Shown here: piece after piece, positions 11,068-21,287 of the stretch
How the letters are laid out: each line of letters opens with the position of its first letter
Numbering within the stretch: position 1 is the stretch's first letter
DNA from: Capronia americana
Taxonomy: Eukaryota > Ascomycota > Eurotiomycetes > Chaetothyriales > Herpotrichiellaceae
Direction: 5' to 3'
Length of the DNA: 64,000 nucleotides
NCBI GenBank assembly: GCA_016110215.1
Contig: JADWQD010000005.1
Span: 310,001-374,000, forward strand
Translations under genes and position numbers: made by a program
Notes under the pieces: model-generated
The model's database searches: none
What the model saw: the letters and a program-made list of their open reading frames with translations, nothing else
Told to the model about the DNA's origin: nothing

Positions 11068-12851
11068 TGTTGCTGTGGCTGCCGAGAAGGAAGACGAAGG
11101 AACACAAATACGACTTCACCCACACGAACGTGCCTCGAAGGTGGGATTTCTGAGTAAGGAATGAAGCTCTCTTTCCGCCACCAGCCAAACCAGCTGAACC
11201 TGGGCAGGCGAAGAGAAAGAAGGGAAGACACAGGACGAAAGCTTTGAAGGACACGAGTCGAAAAAAAGAAAAAGCAACCGACAGAGCAAAAATGAGGATG
11301 GCATGGCTTGCATCACTGGAGCTGGACTTTGGATATGTACTCTCGGAACGAGTGCGTTGGTGTCCCATAAGTTTGGTCCTCTGATGCAGGTCCCCTCGTG
11401 CAGGTCCTCAGCTAGGTGCTCTCCTTCAGGCGGACGCGCGTTGCCCCCATCTCATCGTATCATCTACCGAACAAGCACGTTTTGTCCTCCTTATCTCCTC
11501 CACCGCGACCCGACCCCTTTCCTTGCTTGTTGCTTGACCGTGAAACGAGAGTACGAGGATGCCTCATAGGCCAGACCCGTGTCGCCAAAGACAGTGGTCG
11601 GGCCCTGAATGATTGGGCATTCGTAGTTCGAAGCATCCCATTCCAAGAAAGCTCTTGACGCACAATGCAATCCCCTAACCTGATCTACCCACTGACCAGG
11701 TGAGCAACGGGCAGCTCGACCGGTGCTCCGACCGGAGACGACACGTGGACTTGACAACCTTGGCGAACTCAATGATGGGACCTTTGTTTGAGGTGTTGAC
11801 TGTTCCAATAGAACCCAGCATCTGAAACCTCTATGGGCCCTTCAGCAGACTGAATGAACAGAACGATGGACTAGATGAGCTACTACTAGTCAACAGAGAC
11901 ACATGAATAGAGTTATCAGGCGTATGTATGTTTAAGGTGGATGCAAAAAGTGGATCGCAAGGGGGCGTCGATGCGAAACAAGCTATCGGAGACCGGTTAC
12001 GAGGCTGCCAAGCGAGATGTACGCAATCATGTCTCCATGGTCTGGTCCGGCCAGAGAATTAGAGTATGCGGGCCCGTAGTACGTACCTAGAGTAAGAATA
12101 ACCGTGGTAGTTTGCTTAGCAGTGCTTCAGGACCTGGGTAGAGTTGCCGATCCAGCGCTCCGGTCGAGGTTGGTCGAGAAAACCCCCCGTGATGGCAACG
12201 CGGCCTGCTGGGAAACCTGGTATACGTAAGTGGCCCGTTGTTGGCTGCTGAAGGGCTGGAAACTGGACTTGACCTGGGGGAGTGAATGATACCTTTTGAC
12301 CCAGGGGGTAGCCTAGGGGCGGCAAAGTCGAGGATGGGCATGTGCGACAATGTATCGAAGGGGTAGGGCAATGCGAGACGAAACGAGAACGAGGAGTGGA
12401 GGTGGAAGTGGAAGGGGGGGAAAGAGATGGGGAGGAACGAAGGGGAGAATCGAGTGTATGCGAGTCGAAGAATATCTGGGTACCACGGTATCTGTACACG
12501 GCAGGTGGATAGCTATCCTCGACGGATAGAGGAGGATGAGCGAAAAAGCGACAGTGATCTAATAACGGAATCGTAGGATCATTCACAGAAATTCAACTCG
12601 AGGGTCCGAGTCGTGGAACGAGCGAGGCTGGGGCAACTATGGTGATGATATAGTCGAGATATAAGAAATATAAAGTTCATTTCTTACGGGCCTGATCTAT
12701 ATATACCCCTATCCACGAAATCGAGTAACATTACCTCGTAGAACTCCGAATAGTGTTGCATAACTTGCAATACTTGGTAAGCCCGGCCCACTTCATTCAA
12801 CCCATTTTCATATCTCGTTTCCGACTCCTCATCGAACCTGACGACGGGGTT
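11068..12851. other. Intergenic region
   Basis: This holds the 5' region of the ferric reductase gene and, 1.8 kb away, the 3' end of the membrane protein gene. A proline/serine-rich minus frame of about 156 codons (12116-12586) has no ATG start and low complexity. The section at 12640-12800 is AT-rich with TATATATA-like words. No gene is supported. Confidence 0.5.
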
Positions 12852-14225
12852 TCATAACCAAGTCTGCTCATTCACACGCCGTCCTCCCTCTCCTCCCTCA
12901 CCACCGCCACGTCCAGTCTGCCCGCCACCAGCAAGGGCTCGTCCGGTCATCATGGCTTGCAACTTCTCAATCTCCCTTCTCACCCCCTCACGGTCATAGG
13001 GGAGATTGCTCGCCGACTCACTGGGAGTAATGGACTCGCGGTCATGTGGGACGTAGATGCTGCGAATCGAGCTGAGCGTGGATGGTGGTGCACCCGGCTG
13101 AGATCCGTGGCGGATCGAGGAGACGGTGGGGGAGGATGCAGGGATTTGAGCGGCATCCATGTGGGATTGTGCCGGGAAGAGGGGATGGGCATGTGCAGGT
13201 TCAGGTGCAGGCAGAGACACCAATGGCGAGGGGGAGAGATGGTGAGATTGACGATGAGCTGGAAGCGCTGGAGAGAATTGCGGCCGCAGCGGCGAATGCT
13301 GTTGTCTCCTCGGCTCAAGAACAAACCCCTCGATGCCGGTGAACTGGCTCGTTCTCGCACTCTCAATACATGGATCGACTTGCTCTCTGAACAGGTGCAC
13401 TGGTTTCTCATCCCGCGACACCTCGTGTCCGGGAATGATCGGGTGGAAGAGTGGGTCGTACGCCATGGCCTGATTGTACGATGGGATTTGAGTGGCGCTG
13501 TCCCCCGTGGTAGATGACGACTGGACAGAGAAATGTTTTTGGTTTATAGTTGCCGGTGGGGGAACATGAACTTGGCCCATGGCCATGGGTGAGGCGTGGG
13601 CTGTGATTCGGCTTTGGTCCTCATCCCCAAATAGGTCTCCGGTCTGGGTGGTTTGTTTCTGACGTCGACGACGGCAGCAGAACATCAGGAAGAAATATAG
13701 CGCGGCTATGAGGCACGCGGCACCGACGATAGAGCCCACACTGATAGCTGCAATGTTCATAGTAGAGAGGGAGGGAGATGATTCGGACAGAACACCAGCT
13801 GGGGGAATTGCTGCAGATGTCGAGGCTGTGGTGGGTTTGGGAGAGGCTGAAATGACCGCCGTATCGAGCGTCGTGGTCGGTGGCGTTGTTATTGTCACTG
13901 GCCTCCCGACAATCTCAGTTTGGCTTGCAGATGCTTGGACCGATGAGGTTGTAGGAGCGAGACGTGATAGAGTCTGACTTTGTGTCGGTTGCTGGGGTGG
14001 ACGTTCAGTGGGTTGCGGAGCGGGTAATTCTTCTTCGTCCTCGCTTTCTTCAGAGTCGTCTCCATTCTCAAGGTCGTCTTCGTCTTCAGAGTCTGACTCT
14101 TCTTCCACGGGGGGAAAGGATGTGGTTGCCGGTGGAGCGGGAGTTGATGCTGTCTCCCCGGAAAGCTGTCGGCGGATTTTGCTCCATCGTTTGGAATGAT
14201 CAATCATTCCTCGCTTAGTCTCCAT
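12852..14225 (-). CDS. Single-pass membrane protein, Ser/Thr/Pro-rich, unknown function
   Basis: An intronless 457-residue frame from an ATG at 14225. Residues 1-30 are basic, 41-67 are almost wholly Asp/Glu/Ser, and 68-155 are Ser/Thr/Pro/Gln-rich. One membrane segment lies at about 157-184 (IAAISVGSIVGAACLIAALY), followed at once by a CCRRRR stop-transfer patch and a long polar tail with many prolines. A short C-terminal helix (YDREGVRREIEKLQAMM) follows. This resembles fungal proteins with a Mid2/WSC-like architecture, but there is no signal peptide in this model. Either insertion uses the internal segment as a signal anchor, or an upstream exon is missed. No known domain was recognised. 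Confidence 0.7.
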   Translation of the reverse strand: METKRGMIDHSKRWSKIRRQLSGETASTPAPPATTSFPPVEEESDSEDEDDLENGDDSEESEDEEELPAPQPTERPPQQPTQSQTLSRLAPTTSSVQASASQTEIVGRPVTITTPPTTTLDTAVISASPKPTTASTSAAIPPAGVLSESSPSLSTMNIAAISVGSIVGAACLIAALYFFLMFCCRRRRQKQTTQTGDLFGDEDQSRITAHASPMAMGQVHVPPPATINQKHFSVQSSSTTGDSATQIPSYNQAMAYDPLFHPIIPGHEVSRDEKPVHLFREQVDPCIESARTSQFTGIEGFVLEPRRQQHSPLRPQFSPALPAHRQSHHLSPSPLVSLPAPEPAHAHPLFPAQSHMDAAQIPASSPTVSSIRHGSQPGAPPSTLSSIRSIYVPHDRESITPSESASNLPYDREGVRREIEKLQAMMTGRALAGGGQTGRGGGEGGEGGRRVNEQTWL

Positions 14226-14957
14226 GATGGATCCTTTCTGGGTGCAAAGACGTGGTCACGTCGACGAATAATCTCGGGGTAATGAATTGTGCGAGAGGAA
14301 ACGAGGATACAAAGTACTCAACACAAGGAGCTACAACTTCCTGGCATATGTACATACTTACGCGTAGGTAGAATCCATTATCAACCTTTTTGTTAAGGTT
14401 CTACCACCTCCTGATTAGAGAGATCGACTGGCGGCTCTTCGACGGTCTCACCCACTGTGCGCGAATGGCAGTTCTGCCAAGTCGAGTTCGAAGATGCTGC
14501 GACAACTTGGCAGGTTTCATCCCTGCATTTCAGCGGGGCACGCGCCGATCGCTTGGCTCGAAGACCACTGCATCCATCCACGAGTAAAGATGCTTCATGC
14601 CAAACCACGCTGACGACGACATTGGAAAACGGCAGTACCAGGTGAAGCAACAAGTGGTCCTCGGCCCCTAGTCAGCCAGTTCTTAGACTTCGAAGATGCC
14701 CCTGGTTGGATGGGATCGACAGCCTTGTGGGCATACACTCGAGGTTGCAGCAGCAGGTCCCACTGCTTCGTGTGCCTCTATGGCTATCGACTTGCTGCGT
14801 GACAGTACTTCGCGGGGGCCGCGACAACATATGAATTGACTCAATTTCAGAGGTCAACGCCACACTATCGATGGCGCTTACAGTGCCTGCTCGCGGTGAC
14901 TATGTGTCAACAACGAGAAGTACATACGCGGCCAACAACTGGTCGACATTGTGCCTT
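14226..14957. other. Intergenic region
   Basis: It lies between the membrane-protein start and the 3' end of the class V aminotransferase gene, both on the minus strand. It should hold the membrane-protein promoter. No ORF with coding character is seen. Confidence 0.6.
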
Positions 14958-16406
14958 CTATCCCTGATACGCCCCCTTCTTCACTCTCTCACTAAGGTCC
15001 TTCAAGACGAACGCCGCGTACTTGCAGTCCTCCAAATCGACATACACCGCAAGGCTCAAACGCACCCACCACGCGCCGCGATAGAAGAGCACATACACGA
15101 AGGTGCGATACCTTTCGACAAACTCCTTGTTCATGAACTGGGTGATGGCCGGGACGTCGCTCAGGGGAACATCGCACTGGGATCCAACTCCGACGCGCAG
15201 AGGCAGCCGAACATGAGCGAAGAAGATCCTATGCGTCTCTGGGATGTCGAACGTCTCCGTGCCGAGGGTCTCGACGAGGATGCGCTCTGCCTCCCTCGCA
15301 AGTGACGTGCAATATGCTTGGATCGCCGCGTCTCCACCGCACACGTTGTCACGAAACCGGATCGCCTCCTCGATACAACAATACGGCGCCCCGTCGATGG
15401 TCCCGAAGTACTCGAACTGCTTGACCATGGCATTCGTCTCCCCGGAAGTGGGCATTGGGTCGTAGATGGCCTTGCTCCTCTGAGGTTGGAACCCATGCGA
15501 CGTCGGCATAGTGGTGCGGATATAATGCTGATTCCGCGCCGGCACGAAGAACGCCGCCACCGACCGCGGCACGAAAAGCCATTTGTGGCAGTTGGTGACG
15601 AGGAAGTCCGGGTCCAGCTCGCCGAGGTTCAGAGGGATGTGGCCCACGCCGTGAGCCGCGTCGACCAGGCTAAGCACCCCTTCCTCCCGACATACCTGGA
15701 CGAGTCGCTCGAAGGGCATACGCAACCCGGGCATGCTGACGATGGTGTCGAAGACGGCGATGCGAACACGTCCCTTCCTCGATTCCGCGCACTTGGCCTT
15801 CTGCTGCCTCAGCGTGTCGCGGAACAAGCCCACAATCACGTCGTCGCTTTGCGGCAGGTCCAGTTCGATCCGCACGCTCTCCGCCGGCGTCGTTTCCACG
15901 ATGTAATCGATCGTCTTCTCCGTCGCGCCGTACACCCCGGAGGTATAGACGATGGTATCACCCTCTTCCCATCGCAAGTTGTGCAGCACCGTGTTGGTTG
16001 CAGTCGTCACATTAGGGCACAGGACCAGTTCGTCGACCGGACAGTGCAACAGTTCCGCCAGGAGGGCTCGGCTCCGCCGCAAAATCGTCGGGTACGTATA
16101 GCGGATGAAGGTGTCAGGTTCTGCCTCCGCGGCGTCCTGGTAGTGGCGGAGCGCAGTCTGGATGGAGCGGGGATAGCCTCCGAATGAGCCTGCGTCGAGT
16201 TAGCTACGGGCGCGGGACAGGAAGGGAGGATGTCATCTAAGGCGTTGGGCAGCATAGTGTATCATTGACTCGGTCAGGCATGCAGGCAGGCAGGCAGGTA
16301 ATACTGTACCTTGATTCAAATTGACATAGTCTCGAGCAAACAAGAAATGCTTCTCGCGCATCTCCTTGCCGAAGGGCGTGCGCAGGTTGGTAGCGTCCAC
16401 GTCCAT
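14958..16406 (-). CDS. Class V aminotransferase-fold PLP enzyme (Egt2 / isopenicillin-N-epimerase-like)
   Basis: Two exons, 16310-16406 and 14958-16189, give 442 residues. The 119-nt intron contains a short GCCT tandem. After an N-terminal FGKEMREKHFLF, the family start YVNLNQGSFGGYPRSI is formed across the splice. PLP-site features are CPNVTTATNT, the Asp of SLVDAAHGVGH and the Schiff-base Lys in DFLVTNCHKWLF. Length and layout match fungal cysteine-desulfurase/C-S-lyase-like proteins, the group that includes Egt2, which cleaves hercynylcysteine sulfoxide in ergothioneine synthesis. No Egt1 gene is in the window, so the exact reaction is not fixed. The first in-frame ATG is at 16406; earlier frame is open but lacks ATG. 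A cytosolic enzyme is expected. Confidence 0.85.
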
Positions 16407-17618
16407 GTCCTCCACTTCGACTGAAAGTGCTATTATTGCGTCCCTGGGTGGACGGGTCGGTGTGTGTTGTCTGCTTTTTGATAATACAACATCCCTTCTC
16501 TTCTCTTATATCCTATTCCTACTAGGAGTATATACCGTGTCCGCTCCCGCTGCTGTGGGTATTGCGTACCCACATGCGTACATGCGTATGTGCGATGTAT
16601 ACGCGCGAACGGCTATCTCGGACTTTTCTGGAAAACGACCTAAAAAGGAAGCCTTACAAATCACGTCGAGAAAGGTTACGCCCAAAACTAGGGGGGTACC
16701 CGTGACTGCATTTACCACTTCTTCCGGCGTTGCTTGGTCAGCCAGACAGATAGGCGGACATGTTGATGTCGATGGGCATGATCGACTATACTGTAACTTC
16801 AGCTCGCCTCTTCTTAATTCACCTGCGTAGAAACCCGGACCGTTAACTAGAATCTGGAATACTACGCTTTTTAGAAGACTACGTAAGCTGATACTGATTT
16901 CGTTCTCTACGCTTTTCAATATTAATGCCCTGTCTAGCTGTCTAGCAGTCTAGTATAATCGACTAATCGATTGATGAGCGACTAACTTAGTGTAATACTA
17001 GGCTAAGACTGTATAAGACTGTAAGAGTATTAATATAAGGGGGCATCTGGTGAAGGCGCGAACTACTGAAGGGCCTACGCACAAAAAGTGACAAAAAAGA
17101 AACGAATTCTTCTGATAAGGCTATATCCGGTGGTGGCCAACCTCCAGATCTCCTCCTTATCCGTGTTCTCAAAACACCGATTTGACTTGTCAAGTAGGCA
17201 AACGATTTCCAACTGCAATCCCACTTTTCAATTCCAGGTCCAGTATTCGAGGTTCGGTTCGGTTCGGTCGGAGGGTTCGAGAGGAGTCGAGGCATACCGC
17301 CTCTGGCCCGGTGCCAGTTGGGCCTGAACATGCCGGAGACAAACGTCAGAGTAGAGGCGAGGGACTTTTGATGCCTTCTAGTCTCGGGGACTAGTTTGTC
17401 ACATACACCCCCAGCGACGGTGCATGCCCTGATCAAGCCCTGGTCTCAAACTCTGTCGCCCACCGGGGAAGCTGCTAACACTTTGTTGACTTGGGGAAGT
17501 GGTCGCTCGGACTCCGCGCCGATAGGGTTCTTGGTGATTGTGAATCATTTTTTGGCTTTGCAAAGATATTCCTTGAATTATTGGGCGCCACGTGATGGGT
17601 GGTCACAATGTGATTTTC
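16407..17618. other. Intergenic region with an AT-rich, CTAG-rich block
   Basis: The 5' region of the PLP enzyme gene is followed by an AT-rich stretch (about 16840-17040) crowded with TAG/CTA words and with near-repeats such as AAGACTGTATAAGACTGTAAGAG. No protein-like frame is present. It may be decayed repeat DNA. Confidence 0.5.
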
Positions 17619-19006
17619 TTATTCGCCGAGCAGTCTGCGCAGACTGGCCTTCAGGGCCTGCACTTCTTCCAATCCGGCCTTGCTTGTGTTCGCTTCATCC
17701 TGCATGCGTTGCTGAAGCAGGCTGTGCTCTTTCACCAGCGAGTCATGGGCCGTTCGCAACTCCTCCAGCTGCCGCTTCAAAGCGTCAATCTCTGCATTTT
17801 TGTGGGCAATGGCCTCGTGCCCTTGGCGTTCAAGTGCCAATAGTTGTTCCAGAATCCTGCGCGCTTGCTCGGCGGTTTTGCACTGGTCTTGGAGCGCGGC
17901 TAGATCTTGCCTCAGCGCAGTGACCGATTCAAGCTCGCGATAGATCACCGTGAGGGCTTGATCCACTTCATCGGGCATCGTCTGATATCTCGATTTTGGC
18001 CTGTGTGTTCTGGTCGCTGCTGCAGACCTTGTGATGTCGCTAGCTTGTCGTCCCGGAGAAGTCGCAGCTGGGGGTTGGAGGTCGTACGTCCTCATCATCG
18101 CGGCTGCCCGCGAATCCAGCGATTGCGCTTTTGTCGTTGATGACGCGCTCTCCGCTGGCGAACTCCTTGCGAGTGATGTCAGGTCATTGACTGCGACGAA
18201 GGGTTTTCGGCCCGTTGCCTCGTTGCAAATCCGCACGGCTTCAAGGGACTCACTGCGGTCAGCTCCTGCCGGCTTGCTAAACTGAGGCTGTCTCACTTGC
18301 TCCGTTTGGGGTCGCGAAGCTGATGCCGTGACTGGAGAACTGGGCCGTACTGGACTGGCCTCTCGCGATGATGCAGGAGTCAGAGGTAAGATCTCTGGGG
18401 GAGGTTGCACGTCCCAACCCCGTTCGATGCAGACCGGACAGTAAAACGGATCTCTCGATGTTGTCTCTGCCGGTAGGTGTTCGCCCAAACAAGAGACATG
18501 ATATGAACGTTTGCATGTGCGACATCCCAAGACATCACCTTCCTGCTTGCACTCGAAGCAAAAAGGCACATTCGGATCGCCGACTAAAAGGTTTCTATCA
18601 GCACATGGTGGAGGCCGACATGGACCTGTTACAGCACCTACTCCTCCAATGCCGACACCCAGGGACAAATTCAGATGTCAGCTCTTTCTTTCCCTCAGCA
18701 TCGCGAATGACCCACAACTCCATCGCGCCGGGGTAGAAAGGAGCGTCTGGAGGTCGGGCGACAGGTACCGGTTTGCTGGCTGGGGTTGCTGAGGGCGAAG
18801 GCTTCCGTTGTCTAGGCGGTTGTTGGGTACTGGCTTTACGTGAGACTGACTGCTGAGGTTAGCAGCTACAGTACTGTCTCGCGTGGGGCGCCTACCCGCG
18901 TCGCTGTATCGACGTCGACTACATTTGTCTCGGTCGTATCAATCTTCCTGCGCTTCGAGCCGCGTCCACGTCGGGCGACGCTATCCGGGGCCATGGTTGT
19001 AGGCAT
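17619..19006 (-). CDS. PHD-finger protein with C-terminal coiled coil
   Basis: Three exons, 18896-19006, 18642-18852 and 17619-18583, give 428 residues. Both introns have clean sites, with branch CTAAC in the first and CTGAT in the second. The N-terminus has a basic nuclear-localisation-like patch (RRGRGSKRRK). A conserved stretch FYPGAMELWVIRD precedes a canonical C4HC3 PHD finger at about residues 113-163: CFEC, CRTC, YHVSC, FYCPVC. The middle is Ser/Pro-rich; from about residue 325 a long heptad-bearing helix ends in the KASLRRLLGE terminus. PHD fingers read histone H3 tails, so a chromatin-bound adaptor is likely. The start at MPTTMAPD is the best ATG, but a further upstream exon is possible since the sequence before it also looks coding in another frame. 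Confidence 0.8.
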
Positions 19007-19796
19007 TCGTTCCGAAACACGGATGGTGGGAGAGATGGAGGTGCAGCAGCATGGTTCGAGCCGTAGAAGCCGTCGCCGACGCTTCACGCTGGCTCATTTG
19101 TTTGGATTGTTGAATCGCCCGTTGAGCTACAGTTGAGTTTGGCCTGCGCTCAGATTTGTCAGCTTCCATTTCTCCCTCACACCCCGGTCCAAACCCGTCC
19201 TCACGGGCCACAGGTAGCGCGCCAAGGCCGGAAGCGACCGGCATACGAAGCCGCTGTGCCCCCTTTACCTGTTAGCCTCGCTGGGCTAGCACGGTGGGAG
19301 TGCTGGTTACAAGTGACATGTACGAAGTACCGAAGGATGCGATGTTTACCGTGCATATGGTCCTGGGCTTGACTCTCTGCTCCAGGTCCCGAGCTAGGTG
19401 CCATCGCATCATAGTTTCTCATGAAAACATGGTTACCGAGGGGCATTCCTCTAATAACCGCTCCCCAAGCCTGCCGAGTGTGGTTTACAAACAATAAATG
19501 TGGCCATGACTTGTGTGCCTCGGCTCTTACGTGGAGACGGATTTGCACTTGACTATTCAGGGAGGCCAAACTTTTGGGACATTTGCGGAGTCCGGAGGTA
19601 GTCAGATGGAGGACGACTGATTACAAATCGGGCTTGTTGGGCGACAACCGTGCCCTTGCGACAATCTATTCGGAAGTCGACAAATCACGATATAAACGCA
19701 GAGAAGCCCATGATTTGTAAAAGGGCGTGTGCGCGTTCATCCTCCGACGGCTCGGACAAGAACTGCTATCGCTTGTTCTTGCAAACCTGAGGCACT
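19007..19796. other. Divergent promoter region
   Basis: This lies between the PHD gene (-) and the isochorismatase-family gene (+). A TATAAA at 19691-19696, 101 bp before the ATG at 19797, is a plausible TATA box for the latter. A minus frame at about 19080-19190 contains QRAIQQSKQMSQREAS, which could be an extra 5' exon of the PHD gene, but no splice pair was found. Confidence 0.45.
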
Positions 19797-20417
19797 ATGA
19801 CTCAACGTCGAGCTCTTGTCCTAGTCGACCCGCTCAACGAATTCTTCCATCCGGACGGCAAATTGTACCCGTTGCTCAAGGAAAGTCTCGATACCACAAA
19901 TACCTTGGCCAACATCCAACACCTACTTGAAGGGACCCGAGCGGCGAGAATACCCGTATACTACGGTCTGCATCAAATCAACAAAGATGGCACCTATGCT
20001 GGGTGGCTACACATGCGATCAAACCACATCCGTAACCGGGACAAGGGTGTCTTCGTGGGCTGGGGCGCCGAAATTGTCGAAGGCCTGGGTCCAAATGTCG
20101 ATAACGGCGATGTTGTCGTGAGCCGCCACTGGAATTCAAGCTCCTTCAAGAACACGGACTTGGATTACCAGCTGCGACAGCGCGAGATCACGCATCTGAC
20201 CTTTGCAGGGATGGTCGCGAACACCTGTCTAGAGGCAACCGCCCGGGAAGCTACCGAGTTGGGGTACAGAGTTACAATCTTGTCGGACTGCACGGCGGGT
20301 TTCAGCAACAAGCTGAAGGAGGCGGGCGAGCTCGTGTGGCCCACACTGTTTGAGGAAGTCACGACTTCGAAGCAGTGGCTGGCAAGCTTGAATGAGGAGA
20401 TCAAGGCGAAGGTTTGA
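19797..20417 (+). CDS. Isochorismatase-family cysteine hydrolase
   Basis: An intronless 206-residue protein, normal for the family. The nucleophile-side Asp is in LVDPLNEFF (D11) and the catalytic Cys is in FAGMVANTCLEAT. Between them VVVSRHWNSSSFKNTDLDYQL occupies the place where nicotinamidases and isochorismatases carry the catalytic Lys; here the residues are Arg and His. These enzymes hydrolyse amide or vinyl-ether bonds (nicotinamide, isochorismate, N-carbamoyl compounds). The substrate here is unknown, and the altered Lys position argues against a standard nicotinamidase. The next gene downstream on the same strand is an MFS exporter 0.9 kb away, but nothing shows they work together. 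Confidence 0.85.
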   Translation: MTQRRALVLVDPLNEFFHPDGKLYPLLKESLDTTNTLANIQHLLEGTRAARIPVYYGLHQINKDGTYAGWLHMRSNHIRNRDKGVFVGWGAEIVEGLGPNVDNGDVVVSRHWNSSSFKNTDLDYQLRQREITHLTFAGMVANTCLEATAREATELGYRVTILSDCTAGFSNKLKEAGELVWPTLFEEVTTSKQWLASLNEEIKAKV

Positions 20418-21287
20418 GGGCGAATGGCCCCAGCCGAACTTCCCATTGCCCCGTAGCGAGGCGGGATTGATGGCTTAGGCTTCGCATTCGAAGCCCCCAG
20501 TATTAGAAATACCAGCAGCCACTTCGCCTGGGTATAACAGGTCATAGCTCTTACTGATTTCTGATCTTGTAACGCAGCCATTCTGCCGCACGGTCGAATG
20601 TCAGGCTCGACCCGATAAGTGCTTGGCACTTGTTCAACTCGTGGGCATGGTTCTTGAGACTGATCGTTAATATAAATCTCGGGGGTGAGTCCGACGGTTT
20701 GGACATGTCACCGGGCTCTGAATGGAGAAAGGCGCTCCGTTAGTGTCGTGCCGGTGGGAGAAGGCAGGGCGTCAACGACCAAGGACCAAGGACCACGAGA
20801 GCTTACAAATCACATTCGTCAATCTTGTCTTTGCTCCAAATGTGAAGCTTACAAATCACAAGCGTCAATCTTGTCTTTACTCCAAATGTGATGTGATTAC
20901 CAACGGCGTCTTGCAGCGCGGACACCAAATGAAACCGGCTGTATGCCGCAGCCTAGTACAGGCCGAAGATCTTTCCGTCTCCTCCATAGACTCAACACCT
21001 CTGGATCCACATGTGCCGTTTCGAAGAACTGCTGTCCGAGCGAAGTCCGGTTCTTTTTCAAGCTGGGACGTAACCGACGGCAAAACGCCAAAGGACGCAT
21101 GTGTCCCCTCCCGTCATAGTGGTTGAACGACGGCTAGTGAAGCCGGTTGTCAGCAAGTCATCTCTGGTATCTGCTGGATAGAAACATGCTTGGCTTGCCG
21201 ATCTGTCGTCCCCTCTAGCTGAGCCTGTTCTCCCAAGCAGAACAGGAGAATTCGTACAACTTCACAAACCCAAAACCCATCCGAAAC
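20418..21287. other. Intergenic region with a tandem duplication
   Basis: Upstream region of the MFS transporter. Apart from the 46-bp direct tandem repeat listed separately, no feature is visible. Confidence 0.6.
20800..20891 (+). repeat. Direct tandem duplication, two 46-bp copies
   Basis: Copy 1 is 20800-20845 and copy 2 is 20846-20891. Each starts AGCTTACAAATCAC and ends CTCCAAATGTGA, and the copies differ at only a few positions. Noncoding, about 400 bp before the MFS ATG. Confidence 0.92.

Noticed and set aside
12116..12586. 156-codon minus-strand frame
   Set aside because: No ATG and low-complexity Pro/Ser/Thr content; more likely 3' or intergenic DNA.
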